NCBI RefSeq assembly: GCF_000212375.1
Contig: NC_015501.1
Coordinates: forward strand, 620,001-684,000
From: Porphyromonas asaccharolytica DSM 20707
GTDB taxonomy: Bacteria; Bacteroidota; Bacteroidia; Bacteroidales; Porphyromonadaceae
Reading direction: 5' to 3'
DNA: 64,000 nucleotides
The notes beneath the pieces are model-generated. The model made no database searches and was not told the origin of the DNA. It saw only the letters and a program-made list of their open reading frames with translations. The translations under genes and the position numbers were made by a program. Shown here piece by piece: positions 26,832 through 35,196 of the stretch. How positions within the stretch are numbered: the stretch's first letter is position 1; each line of letters opens with the position of its first letter.

Positions 26832-29800
26832 ATGACACGTCTGACTACATATACCATTCATATCATTAGCGGCTTGCTGCTCGCTCTGCTCACCGCAGGG
26901 TGCGTCGCCGACCGCAACGTGAGCGACTGCATCACTGAGGGCGATGAGGTCGAGCTCGAGTTCGCACTCAAAGTGCCAGCACTAGAGACCTCCCTCCGTC
27001 AGCTCACCCTACAGCAGGAGAGCGAAGTCAAAAGCGTACGAGTATTAGTCTTCAACACCAAAGACGCTTCAGACAATGACCTCGCCGAGGATCAGGAGAC
27101 CTTTGCCTACGAGGCACAAGTCACCACGACCAACTTGACACCCGATGCTGAGGGCGTCACGCGTATCGTCTGTAAGCTCCTAGCTACGGAGAAGCCGATG
27201 CGCATCGTCTGTATCGCCAACCACAACGTTCCCGATGGCATTCTCACCGTGGGCACTGCCAAGAAGACCATTCTTGAGAACAATGATGGAATGAAGAAGC
27301 CCTTCACACAGCAAGGCTGGAAGACCGACGGCTCGCAACCCATCCCTATGTGGGGTGAGAGCGACAAGCAGCCCGTCAAACCCACCACCAAGTTCAACAG
27401 CTGCACCAAGCTCGCTTATGGTAATGCCACTCAGAACAGAAACAACGATGGGGTCATCCACCTCGTTCGTGCGCTAGCTCGTGTCGACGTCGGCGTCAAC
27501 TTTGAAGCGGATCCCTCCAGCGAGAAGCCCGTTGCAGGTGGCACAGACTTCAAGATCATGTCGGTACGCGTCTACCGCTACGCCACCTCTATGTACGTAG
27601 CAGGTACGCAGGAGACCGCTTTCAACTTTGACAATGGGCGTCGCAACGCACTGCCCCATACACCCGCTGATGTCGCCACTGCTGCCGATGCTAATCCGCT
27701 CGTCTTCACCGCTGCCGCAAAAGATGCCAAGAGTTATGTACGTAACATCTACATCCCCGAGATTGAGAACAAGACCAAGACAAAGGCTCAGCGCATCTGC
27801 CTCGTCATCGGTGGAGACTATAATAAGAGTGGCAAGCAGACTTACTACCGTGTCGACTTCATACGTACTGAGGAAGACGCTTCTGGCAAGAAGACCACCG
27901 AGCAGCTAGACATCTTGCGTAACTACCGCTACCGCTTCAACATCACCAAGGTAGCTGGTCCTGGTACAAACAGCCCCGAGGAGGCGCTCATCACCGAGCC
28001 GGTCAACATCGCTTACGACTGTCTCGTATGGGACGATGCCGACATCGACAAGATCGTTTACGACGGACAGTACTACCTAGCGGTCTCCAAGGATAAGTTC
28101 GATTTTGGTAGGAGTGAGGGCAACGAACCCTTTACCGTGCGTACCAACTGGCCCGAGGGCTACAAGATCGTCGACAAGGACGGCAAGGAGTGGCCTAAGG
28201 CTGCCACAGATCTGCAGGGTACTGACAAGTGGGCATACATCTCTCCCACGGGCAGTCAGAAGTTAGTCAACGAAGACATGACCAGTACGGTCAACGTCCT
28301 CGCCAACCCGGGTGCCCCTCGCACCATCGCTCCCACAGAGCTCTTCGTCCAGGCCGGTCGCATCAAGTGGCCCCTCAAAATCAACCAATCCAATGAAATA
28401 GCCGTCTATATCAGGCTCTACGAGCAAGTGGGTGGGAAGCGTGTACCCACCAATCTGCTAGAGATTAAAAAGGGCGAAACCAAAATAGTTGAAGTTGAGT
28501 ACACGCCCGGAGCTAACTTAGAACGCCGTGTAACCGATGCGGGTTCTCAATTCTTATGGGAGCGAACAGACGATGGCTCTGTTTCCGGAAAGGCCGTTTA
28601 TAAAATTACGCCCGATGAAAGTCGCATTGACGAGGAGACGTTTAATCTTATTGCGGCGGCACGCTTCATAGCCGACTTGGACGGAAGGGCCGCCAATGCA
28701 GACCTAACCGTTATGCTGCAGGTATATAACGCCATTCCCTATAGATTTGGAGATTTGCATTTGAACATGATCAATTCTACTGAAAATGGCTACGTGTTGG
28801 ACAACAGAGAGCAAAGCTTCTACATCAAAGCAAATGCTCCCTACCAGCTGATTATTACGTCTATACAAACGAGCCCGAATGATATACAGAGTTTCCAAGA
28901 TAAAGTGGTAAAGGGTTGGAATGCACGTTCCAATAAACTAGTGCATGAAAGTGTGGGACACCTTTCTGGAGATCGCATTAGTTTTACTCCCTACGACTAT
29001 ACATTCGGGGAAACCGGTATTACTCCTGGAGATGTAACTATTGCGAAGATTACTTTCAACATTGTACCTACAGATCCACAAAAGACATTTGAAACAAAGC
29101 AATTTACAATTCTCCTCGCTTCTAGTATTATTCAGCCTACGGCTAACTGCTACATTATCAAGAGGGGAGCTAAACTACCCATTTTGATTCCGGTTTCGGA
29201 GCAGATTCTAAAAGCTGCTGAGTGGTATGAGCAGTTTGAAGATGTTATGGAGGCAACCGTAAAGCAACGTGCGAATGGTGCTTCAGGGGATGTCAATGGA
29301 TTCGATAAAAACGTAATCAATAAATATTTAGCTGACGAAGCTTCAAGGTTGACGCGTTTGGAAGCCACTGATGATAATTGGGAAATTGACTGTCTTTGGT
29401 CTACTATCGACCATACCGGAGGGGGACCTGGATTAACATTCAAGAAGGTTCAGATTGAAGGCTTCGGAAAAAGAAACTATATGTCTGTGGCCGTAGATCC
29501 CAATTCAGATGACATAGGGAGTGCTGTGCTCGTGGTGAGACGTCCAGGCAATGACGGTGAAATCTTATGGAGTTGGCATATTTGGGTAGTGGATAACTAT
29601 CCTTGGGAACCGTTACAAGGATCAAAGTCACCGCTGCCCTTTATGAATAGGAACTTGGGGGCACGTTATCAGAAAACGGACAAAAGTCCTATTTATGACC
29701 CCAACCAAGCCGGTATGTACTATCAGTTTGGTCGTAAAGATCCGTTCCATCCTTACAATAAGGCTTCGGGTGAGGGTGTTAAGTTGTACCAGAATACAAA

Positions 29801-30473
29801 CCTGATTTTTGACAACCCAGCAATGCAAAAATCAACAATATCATACCAAAAGAGGATTAAGCGTTTGCCCCAACACAACATGCAGACTCTCTTTGAGATG
29901 AGTGACCTAAAACGTTTCTGGCGTATGAAGGACTTTGTGCGAGACCCTTCCGGTATGGGCTTCTTTGATAGTTCATTCTCTAATTCGATGGAGTGGGGTC
30001 CTTGGGAGTTCCGTAACGAAGCTGGTAATACGGCTTGGCAAGGAACAACTGCTGTGACCACCTATATGGAAGTATCGCGTCGGATATGCAAGAATAAAAC
30101 TATTAAAACACCTTTCGACCCCTCTCCTTACGGATGGAAGGTGCCTGCAGTAGGGCTCGAATCCAATTATGCGGATTCACGAGGCTTCTATCCCGCGGCT
30201 TCTGGTTGCTTTCCACAAGGGGATAGCCGTAAGCTTGAATGGATAAAGGATACTGATAAATATTCTGCATACTCCGTATCCACCCGTATTAACGTGCGGG
30301 ATATTAATCCCGGAATTCAATATGATTATAGTACAAGGATAATGAACTATAATATGTTGAGGGGTACGAGTACGAATCCGTCGGCGGCTATACCGGTGCG
30401 TTGCCGTGTGAATGAAAATGAGTTGGATTACAAGGCGTTTACAGAGGAAGGCTTCTTTCAACGTCGTCGCTAA
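26832..30473 (+). CDS. Large pilus tip/adhesin lipoprotein (DUF4906-like)
   Basis: This 1213-residue lipoprotein has lipobox LLTAGC (Cys about 24). An N-terminal region of the Mfa/FimE-like type (VKSVRVLVFNTKD, MRIVCIANHNVP, LVRALARVDVGVNF) is followed by Ig-like repeats. The C-terminal domain (about 925-1205) has FMNRNLGA, MYYQFGRKDPFHPY, PYGWKVPAVG and RGFYPAASGCF, resembling the Fibrobacter-paralogous (FISUMP) fold often found at the end of DUF4906 proteins. ATG 26832 was chosen because a longer in-frame start lies inside repeat R2. Base composition changes sharply near 28390: a sampled 60-base line before it is 62% GC, one after it 40% GC, so the distal 60% of the gene may be a recombined cassette. 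Confidence 0.82.
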   Translation: MTRLTTYTIHIISGLLLALLTAGCVADRNVSDCITEGDEVELEFALKVPALETSLRQLTLQQESEVKSVRVLVFNTKDASDNDLAEDQETFAYEAQVTTTNLTPDAEGVTRIVCKLLATEKPMRIVCIANHNVPDGILTVGTAKKTILENNDGMKKPFTQQGWKTDGSQPIPMWGESDKQPVKPTTKFNSCTKLAYGNATQNRNNDGVIHLVRALARVDVGVNFEADPSSEKPVAGGTDFKIMSVRVYRYATSMYVAGTQETAFNFDNGRRNALPHTPADVATAADANPLVFTAAAKDAKSYVRNIYIPEIENKTKTKAQRICLVIGGDYNKSGKQTYYRVDFIRTEEDASGKKTTEQLDILRNYRYRFNITKVAGPGTNSPEEALITEPVNIAYDCLVWDDADIDKIVYDGQYYLAVSKDKFDFGRSEGNEPFTVRTNWPEGYKIVDKDGKEWPKAATDLQGTDKWAYISPTGSQKLVNEDMTSTVNVLANPGAPRTIAPTELFVQAGRIKWPLKINQSNEIAVYIRLYEQVGGKRVPTNLLEIKKGETKIVEVEYTPGANLERRVTDAGSQFLWERTDDGSVSGKAVYKITPDESRIDEETFNLIAAARFIADLDGRAANADLTVMLQVYNAIPYRFGDLHLNMINSTENGYVLDNREQSFYIKANAPYQLIITSIQTSPNDIQSFQDKVVKGWNARSNKLVHESVGHLSGDRISFTPYDYTFGETGITPGDVTIAKITFNIVPTDPQKTFETKQFTILLASSIIQPTANCYIIKRGAKLPILIPVSEQILKAAEWYEQFEDVMEATVKQRANGASGDVNGFDKNVINKYLADEASRLTRLEATDDNWEIDCLWSTIDHTGGGPGLTFKKVQIEGFGKRNYMSVAVDPNSDDIGSAVLVVRRPGNDGEILWSWHIWVVDNYPWEPLQGSKSPLPFMNRNLGARYQKTDKSPIYDPNQAGMYYQFGRKDPFHPYNKASGEGVKLYQNTNLIFDNPAMQKSTISYQKRIKRLPQHNMQTLFEMSDLKRFWRMKDFVRDPSGMGFFDSSFSNSMEWGPWEFRNEAGNTAWQGTTAVTTYMEVSRRICKNKTIKTPFDPSPYGWKVPAVGLESNYADSRGFYPAASGCFPQGDSRKLEWIKDTDKYSAYSVSTRINVRDINPGIQYDYSTRIMNYNMLRGTSTNPSAAIPVRCRVNENELDYKAFTEEGFFQRRR

Positions 30474-30479
30474 CCGCAC

Positions 30480-30617
30480 CGTCCGTCACGGCACCGCCCG
30501 CTAACTGCGGGCACGCCGTGCCGACACAACGTCACCCCGCTCCGCTAACCGAGGCACGCTGTGACGACAAACGACCCGAGGGGGCGCCGCCTGCACATTC
30601 GCAGGCAGCGCCCCCTC
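30480..30617 (+). terminator. Cluster of GC-rich hairpins after the pilus operon
   Basis: Three consecutive palindromes: CGGCAC...GTGCCG with inner GCCCGC-TAACT-GCGGGC (about 30493-30530), CGTCAC...GTGACG (about 30531-30566), and the strongest, GAGGGGGCGC/GCCTGC with GCAGGC/GCGCCCCCTC (30578-30617). None has a T-run. CCGCTAAC recurs between them. They probably block readthrough from the pilus operon into pyrE. Confidence 0.55.
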
Positions 30618-30650
30618 GCTCGTTACGATGGAGCGGGGCTGTCAAATCGA

Positions 30651-30710
30651 AATTAGAGGTTAGATACTTGTGGAATTGAGGGCTAACCGCTAACTTCTAA
30701 CCTCTAAATT
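30651..30710. repeat. Heptamer array upstream of pyrE
   Basis: AATTAGAGGTTAGA at the left and CTAACCGCTAACTTCTAACC at the right form an imperfect inverted pair around a unique centre. The array ends 2 bases before the pyrE -7 box. Confidence 0.7.
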
Positions 30711-30712
30711 CG

Positions 30713-30720
30713 TACCTTTG
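30713..30720 (+). promoter_or_regulatory. -7 promoter box for the pyrE operon
   Basis: TACCTTTG lies 27 bases before ATG 30748. Confidence 0.65.
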
Positions 30721-30747
30721 TGGCATATCTAAGATACTTATCCTCTT

Positions 30748-31404
30748 ATGACATCAAAAGTTTCAGATCAGCAGTGTACTATCGCGCAGTCGGTAGCTCA
30801 TCGTTTGCTCGCTATCCAGGCTGTCGAGCTGCGTCCAGACGCACCCTTTACGTGGGCTTCTGGGTGGCTTAGCCCTATTTACTGTGACAACCGCAAGACG
30901 CTCTCTTACCCCGAGCATCGCAGCTATATCAAGCAGGCCTTTGCACTTCAGGTGAGCGACCGTTACCCAGATGCTGAGGTGGTGGCTGGTGTTGCCACGG
31001 GTGCTATCTCGTGGGGAGCCTTGGTTGCAGACGAGCTGGGGCTGCCCTTCGTCTATGTACGCTCCTCGGCTAAGGATCATGGCAAGCAAAACCTCATCGA
31101 GGGCTATCTACCCGAGGGAGCTCGTGTCGTAGTCATCGAGGATCTGATCTCTACGGGCGGCAGCAGTATGAAGGCTGTCGAGGCACTGCAAGCAGCAGGC
31201 GCGCAGGTCGAGGGACTCATGGCGGTCTATACGCATGGCTTCGCTGAGGCCGAGGATCTCTTCGCCAAGGCAGGCGTAGAGATGCGCACCCTGACCGATT
31301 ACAACGAAGTAATTCGCCAAGCGGTCTCTGCTGGTTACGTCTCTGAGCATGACCTAGAGATGCTTGCTCAGTGGCGCGAGAACCCGAGTCAGTGGGGACG
31401 CTAG
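30748..31404 (+). CDS. pyrE: Orotate phosphoribosyltransferase
   Basis: This 218-residue enzyme makes orotidine 5'-phosphate from orotate and PRPP in pyrimidine synthesis. The PRPP-binding loop is RVVVIEDLISTGGSSM (about residues 124-139). FTWASGWLSPIYCDNR (about 32-47) and VYVRSSAKDHGKQN with the catalytic lysines complete the set. Length is normal. It is the first gene of a four-gene transcription unit with the SRPBCC, Rieske-like and porin genes. Confidence 0.95.
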   Translation: MTSKVSDQQCTIAQSVAHRLLAIQAVELRPDAPFTWASGWLSPIYCDNRKTLSYPEHRSYIKQAFALQVSDRYPDAEVVAGVATGAISWGALVADELGLPFVYVRSSAKDHGKQNLIEGYLPEGARVVVIEDLISTGGSSMKAVEALQAAGAQVEGLMAVYTHGFAEAEDLFAKAGVEMRTLTDYNEVIRQAVSAGYVSEHDLEMLAQWRENPSQWGR

Positions 31405-31439
31405 CATTTACGACATCTTAGCTTACACATCCCATTCCT

Positions 31440-31862
31440 ATGACGATACAAAGCCAACCCGTCGCCTCTACATATAGTTGCGAGGCGATCTATTGTAAGA
31501 TCAGCGACTTGACCAATCTCGAGGAGGTACAACAGCTTCTCGAGGAGAAGCAAGTCACGGTCTCCTCACTCAGTAGCGATCGCTGCGAGGTGCAGGCGCA
31601 GGTGATGAAATTCCCGGCAAATCTCGCGCTTGTTGTCTCGGAGCGTATCCCCACCGAGGAGGTGCGCTATCAGATCGAGCACGATATGATGCCCGCCAAT
31701 GTCTCCATACGACTGACTCCCCAAGAAGCTGGAGGTAGCACCTTAGTCATCTCACTAGATGCTAAGCTCAATCCCTTTGTTGCTGGCATGGTACAGCCCC
31801 ACCTAGAGGAGGCGGTGCAGTACATTGCCAATATGCTGGGGCAGATGCGCTACGACGCATAG
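31440..31862 (+). CDS. SRPBCC-fold protein
   Basis: This 140-residue cytoplasmic protein has no signal peptide. The pattern (YSCEAIYCKISDLTNLEEVQ, a strand-rich centre, and a long C-terminal amphipathic helix FVAGMVQPHLEEAVQYIANML) fits the Bet v1-like SRPBCC superfamily of small-ligand-binding proteins. I know the same protein type next to pyrE in other Bacteroidales. Ligand and function are unknown. Confidence 0.7.
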   Translation: MTIQSQPVASTYSCEAIYCKISDLTNLEEVQQLLEEKQVTVSSLSSDRCEVQAQVMKFPANLALVVSERIPTEEVRYQIEHDMMPANVSIRLTPQEAGGSTLVISLDAKLNPFVAGMVQPHLEEAVQYIANMLGQMRYDA

Positions 31863-31885
31863 TCTAAAGCTAAGTCAGGACAAGG

Positions 31886-32356
31886 ATGCAGCGTACCCGC
31901 ATAATGCTTTTACCGCTCATGACGCTCCTACTACTGGGGTGTCAAGGTGAGGTGCAGTACGCCACGCCCCTGCGTCCTATACACTATCCGATATACTTCG
32001 CCAGTGCCGAGGGGAGGGCGCTCATACCCGTCGGGGGGTACCTGCGCATCACCAAGCCCTCCACAGCAACCTCAGCCATCGGCTTCGGAGGCATCCTGGT
32101 CATTCACGGCTTCGCCGGTAGTGGCATGGCCGATTACTACTACGCCTACGACCTCGCTTGCCCTAAGGAGCTGGACCCTACGAATTCACTGATGGTCAAT
32201 GAGAAGCTTGAGGCGGTCTGTCCGAAGTGTCATAGTCGCTTTAGCATCGTCTATGGCGGGGGAACGCCTGTTCAAGGGCCTGCTCAAAGCCCCCTCCTGC
32301 CTTACCGTGTACTGCCCATCGATGGGGGTATACTGATCACTGCACCTGAGCTATGA
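31886..32356 (+). CDS. Rieske-like lipoprotein lacking canonical cluster ligands
   Basis: This 156-residue lipoprotein has signal MQRTRIMLLPLMTLLLLGC. The C-terminal part has the spacing of a Rieske domain: YDLACPKE, then about 35 residues, AVCPKCHSRFSIVYGGG, and VQGPAQSPLLPYRV. In a true Rieske center the first box is CxH and the second CxxH; here they are CP and CxxC-H. A [2Fe-2S] Rieske cluster is therefore unlikely, while zinc or another metal is conceivable. It overlaps the start of the porin gene by four bases (ATGA), indicating translational coupling. Confidence 0.65.
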   Translation: MQRTRIMLLPLMTLLLLGCQGEVQYATPLRPIHYPIYFASAEGRALIPVGGYLRITKPSTATSAIGFGGILVIHGFAGSGMADYYYAYDLACPKELDPTNSLMVNEKLEAVCPKCHSRFSIVYGGGTPVQGPAQSPLLPYRVLPIDGGILITAPEL

Positions 32357-34404
32357 GCAAGCTAGTCCGATACCTTCTCAGCCTCCTCGTCTTGTGGAGT
32401 CTCTTGGCGACAGTCGTTAGGGCGCAGTCGCGCTACGATTACGACATACCGCTGCCAGCCTTTGACAAAGATCCTAACGAACTCATCTATCGTGGCGAGA
32501 CGCTCCACAGCTATCTGATCAACCCCTACACGGGAGCGCTCTATGCAGCACGTCCCGACACGCTCAGCACGCTCTTTCACGATCAGGTCAAAGCAGAGAG
32601 TCGCTCCATCGTGATGGCTTACCTAGGCAACTTGCGCTCTCCGTGGGTTGACATGGACTACTTCAACCGATGGCGTCCGCAGCATCGATTCCTCTACGAT
32701 CAGACGCTCTCGGGCTTCGTATGGGACGAGTCTAATAGGCTTTTCTATCGCACGAAGACCCCTTTCTCCAAGCTCTTCTATCAGCGCAATGGAGATGCCC
32801 AGAGACGCGAAGAGCAGTTTGACGCAACGATCGCCTTCAACCTCAGCAAGCGGATAGCGATGGGAGCCGACTTCAACTACACCTACTCGCCAGGCTACTA
32901 CATAGGCAATCGCACCAAGGGCTGTGACTATCGGCTCTTTGCGACGCTGACCCTAGACCGCTACGAGGCGTACCTCACGGGCGGGGGCAACTTCGCACGT
33001 ATCACGGAGAATGGCGGTATCCTCGAGGATGCCTATGTCAATGATCCTACACGGGGCAACTCCGGCAGGCGCAATCTAGAGAGTCACGAGATACCCGTTC
33101 GTCAGGCAGAGCACGTCTGGAACGGTATCGACGATGCTCACTTCTTCCTCTCGCATCGCTACAACTTCGGCTCCTATCGGCCTCGCAGTGCTAGCGACTC
33201 GCTGACTATCTTTGGCGAGCGCCGCACCGAAGCCGATACGATGCGCTTTGTGCCGATAGCTAGTGTGGGGCATATCTTGAGCTTCAGACAAGGCGTTCAC
33301 CAGTATGTGAACCGCAACCAAACCTCCTGGGACCAGTACCCCAACCACTACTCCTATATGCACAAAGGTCCCTCGGGGGCGCTTGACTCGCTCTACGTCT
33401 TGCCCGAGGATAGTACCCGACGGTGGCAGCTGGACAATAGCTTCGTCCTCTCGCTCCGTGAAGGTTTCAGATCGTGGGTCAAGTTTGGTCTAGAGGCTTA
33501 TGTGCGACTGGAAAACAAATACTACTACAACCCCGACTCGCTCTATCAGGAGCGACCTGGGCACAGCACCATGGACGTGGTCGTGGGGGGACGCATAGCA
33601 CGTACCTCGGGACACTTGCTCAACTTCGATGCACAGCTCGAGAGTACCCTCCTAGGCGAAAACATCGGCTCCATACTGGCGCAAGGCGGTATCAGCACTT
33701 CGTTCCGTCTCTGGAGCTTCCCCGTAGGATTGCGTGCCTGGGGCAACTTTGAGAATCGCCGCCCGGACTACTTCATACGGCACTTCCACGGCACCTTCCA
33801 CCGCTGGGACAGAGACTTCGGCTATGAGCGTCGGCTAGCCTTCGGTGGGCGACTCACACTCGACAAACTAGGCACTTCGCTGAGTGTCGAGACCGCCACC
33901 CTGCAGAACCAGCTCTACTGGACTTCGCAAGGGATCGTCGAACAGTGTGCTGACCCGATACAGATCCTCTCGGCACGCCTGCAGCACGGCTACAAGTGGG
34001 GCTGGCTCGCCTGGAGACTACAAGCTCTCTACCAGCTCTCCACACGTCAGGAGGTGATACCCCTGCCTACGCTGAGTCTCTACGGGGCGCTCTACACAGA
34101 CTTCTTTTACGCTCGTGTCTTACGCATCATGCTGGGCGTGGACTGTCGCTGGCATACACGATACTACGCGCCTTACTATGAGCCTGCTGTCATGCAGTTT
34201 GTCAATCAGACGGAAACGAAGTATGGCAACTTCCCCCACTTGAATGCTTTCGTCAGCTTTCAGCTCAAGCGGGCGCGCTTCTTTGTCGAGTACTACAACC
34301 TCGGCGATCTCTTTATCTCTCCCTCGGAGCGCTTCTCCGCAGCGCACTACCCAATCAATCCGCCCGCTGTCCGCCTCGGTGTCTCGCTCGATCTAAACAA
34401 GTAG
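32353..34404 (+). CDS. Putative outer-membrane porin (Porin_10 type)
   Basis: This 683-residue outer-membrane protein has a signal peptide ending near VVRAQ (about residue 25). The N-terminal region HSYLINPYTGALYAARPDT, then LGNLRSPW, and long stretches of alternating aromatic strands match the large Bacteroidota putative-porin family (about 650-700 residues). The protein ends LGVSLDLNK, close to the usual terminal strand. The solute is unknown. Translationally coupled to the Rieske-like lipoprotein. Confidence 0.8.
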   Translation: MSKLVRYLLSLLVLWSLLATVVRAQSRYDYDIPLPAFDKDPNELIYRGETLHSYLINPYTGALYAARPDTLSTLFHDQVKAESRSIVMAYLGNLRSPWVDMDYFNRWRPQHRFLYDQTLSGFVWDESNRLFYRTKTPFSKLFYQRNGDAQRREEQFDATIAFNLSKRIAMGADFNYTYSPGYYIGNRTKGCDYRLFATLTLDRYEAYLTGGGNFARITENGGILEDAYVNDPTRGNSGRRNLESHEIPVRQAEHVWNGIDDAHFFLSHRYNFGSYRPRSASDSLTIFGERRTEADTMRFVPIASVGHILSFRQGVHQYVNRNQTSWDQYPNHYSYMHKGPSGALDSLYVLPEDSTRRWQLDNSFVLSLREGFRSWVKFGLEAYVRLENKYYYNPDSLYQERPGHSTMDVVVGGRIARTSGHLLNFDAQLESTLLGENIGSILAQGGISTSFRLWSFPVGLRAWGNFENRRPDYFIRHFHGTFHRWDRDFGYERRLAFGGRLTLDKLGTSLSVETATLQNQLYWTSQGIVEQCADPIQILSARLQHGYKWGWLAWRLQALYQLSTRQEVIPLPTLSLYGALYTDFFYARVLRIMLGVDCRWHTRYYAPYYEPAVMQFVNQTETKYGNFPHLNAFVSFQLKRARFFVEYYNLGDLFISPSERFSAAHYPINPPAVRLGVSLDLNK

Positions 34405-34445
34405 TACGCTGGGGGCGTCTGTTGCTGAACAAGCAAGACGACTCC

Positions 34446-34472
34446 TGTAGGGACGCACGATCTGTGCGCCCG
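34446..34472. repeat. Short variant of the hairpin repeat (GGGACGCACG type)
   Basis: TGTAGGGACGCACGATCTG followed by TGCGCCCG forms one hairpin (GCGCA region) and resembles a half unit of the 82-bp repeat with GCAC in place of GGAC. It lies 29 bases before R3. Confidence 0.6.
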
Positions 34473-34500
34473 TTGTGTCAAAACGAGAGGAGTAACTCGT

Positions 34501-34582
34501 TGTAGGGGCGGACCTGCGTGTCCGCCCACAGGTCATACTGCGCTTCAACGAGAACGGGCGGACACATAGGTCCGCCCCTACA
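34501..34582. repeat. 82-bp double-hairpin repeat, copy R3
   Basis: It starts TGTAGGGGCGGACC and ends GGTCCGCCCCTACA, 82 bases like R1 and R2. It lies downstream of the porin gene, in a 792-base gap that also holds palindromic element B. Confidence 0.9.
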
Positions 34583-34662
34583 TTTCGCTACTCGTGTCGC
34601 ATTGATACAGCGAACTGCTTTGTATCGTGCTTTCCTCGTAGTACATACGAGGTCCAAAGTTG

Positions 34663-35093
34663 GTTCCTCCGTTGAAACTAAAAAAGTTCCTAGGGAGGAA
34701 TTCTAAAATCTCAGCTAAGTTCTATTTTGAGGTGCTGAAAGGGGATCGCACTGATATGCGGTCGACAGAATCTCTTAGAGCCCGATACGATTTTCCCTTA
34801 GAAGGGGTAGATCTCCACGTGGAAATTCTCAAATATCCACGTGGCAAATTAAAAATGCCTACGTAGGGAAGACATGAAACTTCGGAGGAATCAAATGAAA
34901 CTTCGGAGGAATCGTTTCGTCCCTACGTGGAGAATAAAAAATATCCACGTGGAGAATTGAGAATCCCCACGTGGATATTCTTTTTTATCGTCTCAGATGA
35001 TTAGAATACGTCAGCCTACATTTCTTCCAGCACCTCAAAATAGAAATTAGCCAAAGTCAACGGAGGAACTTTTTGGTTCCAAGGGAGGAAACC
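34663..35093. repeat. CCACGTGG palindromic element, copy B, inside a larger inverted repeat
   Basis: The core element (34810-34980) has CCACGTGG units flanking two CTTCGGAGGAAT words, in the reverse orientation to copy A. It is nested in a larger inverted repeat: 34714-34737 matches the reverse complement of 35028-35051 at 23 of 24 positions (CAAAATAGAA, CAGCACCTC). Further out, TTCCTCCGTTGA and its complement recur. This is the most elaborate of the four copies. Confidence 0.85.
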
Positions 35094-35116
35094 CTCATCG
35101 GACAGTTGTGATTTCG

Positions 35117-35124
35117 TATCTTTG
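35117..35124 (+). promoter_or_regulatory. -7 promoter box for the antiporter-glgB operon
   Basis: TATCTTTG lies 72 bases upstream of ATG 35197, just after the large inverted repeat. Confidence 0.6.
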
Positions 35125-35196
35125 TCCCACAAGACGGAGACTGCAGGTGTGGTCTCGTCGCTACATTGACTGCATAACGAAATAGGTGTACCCTGA

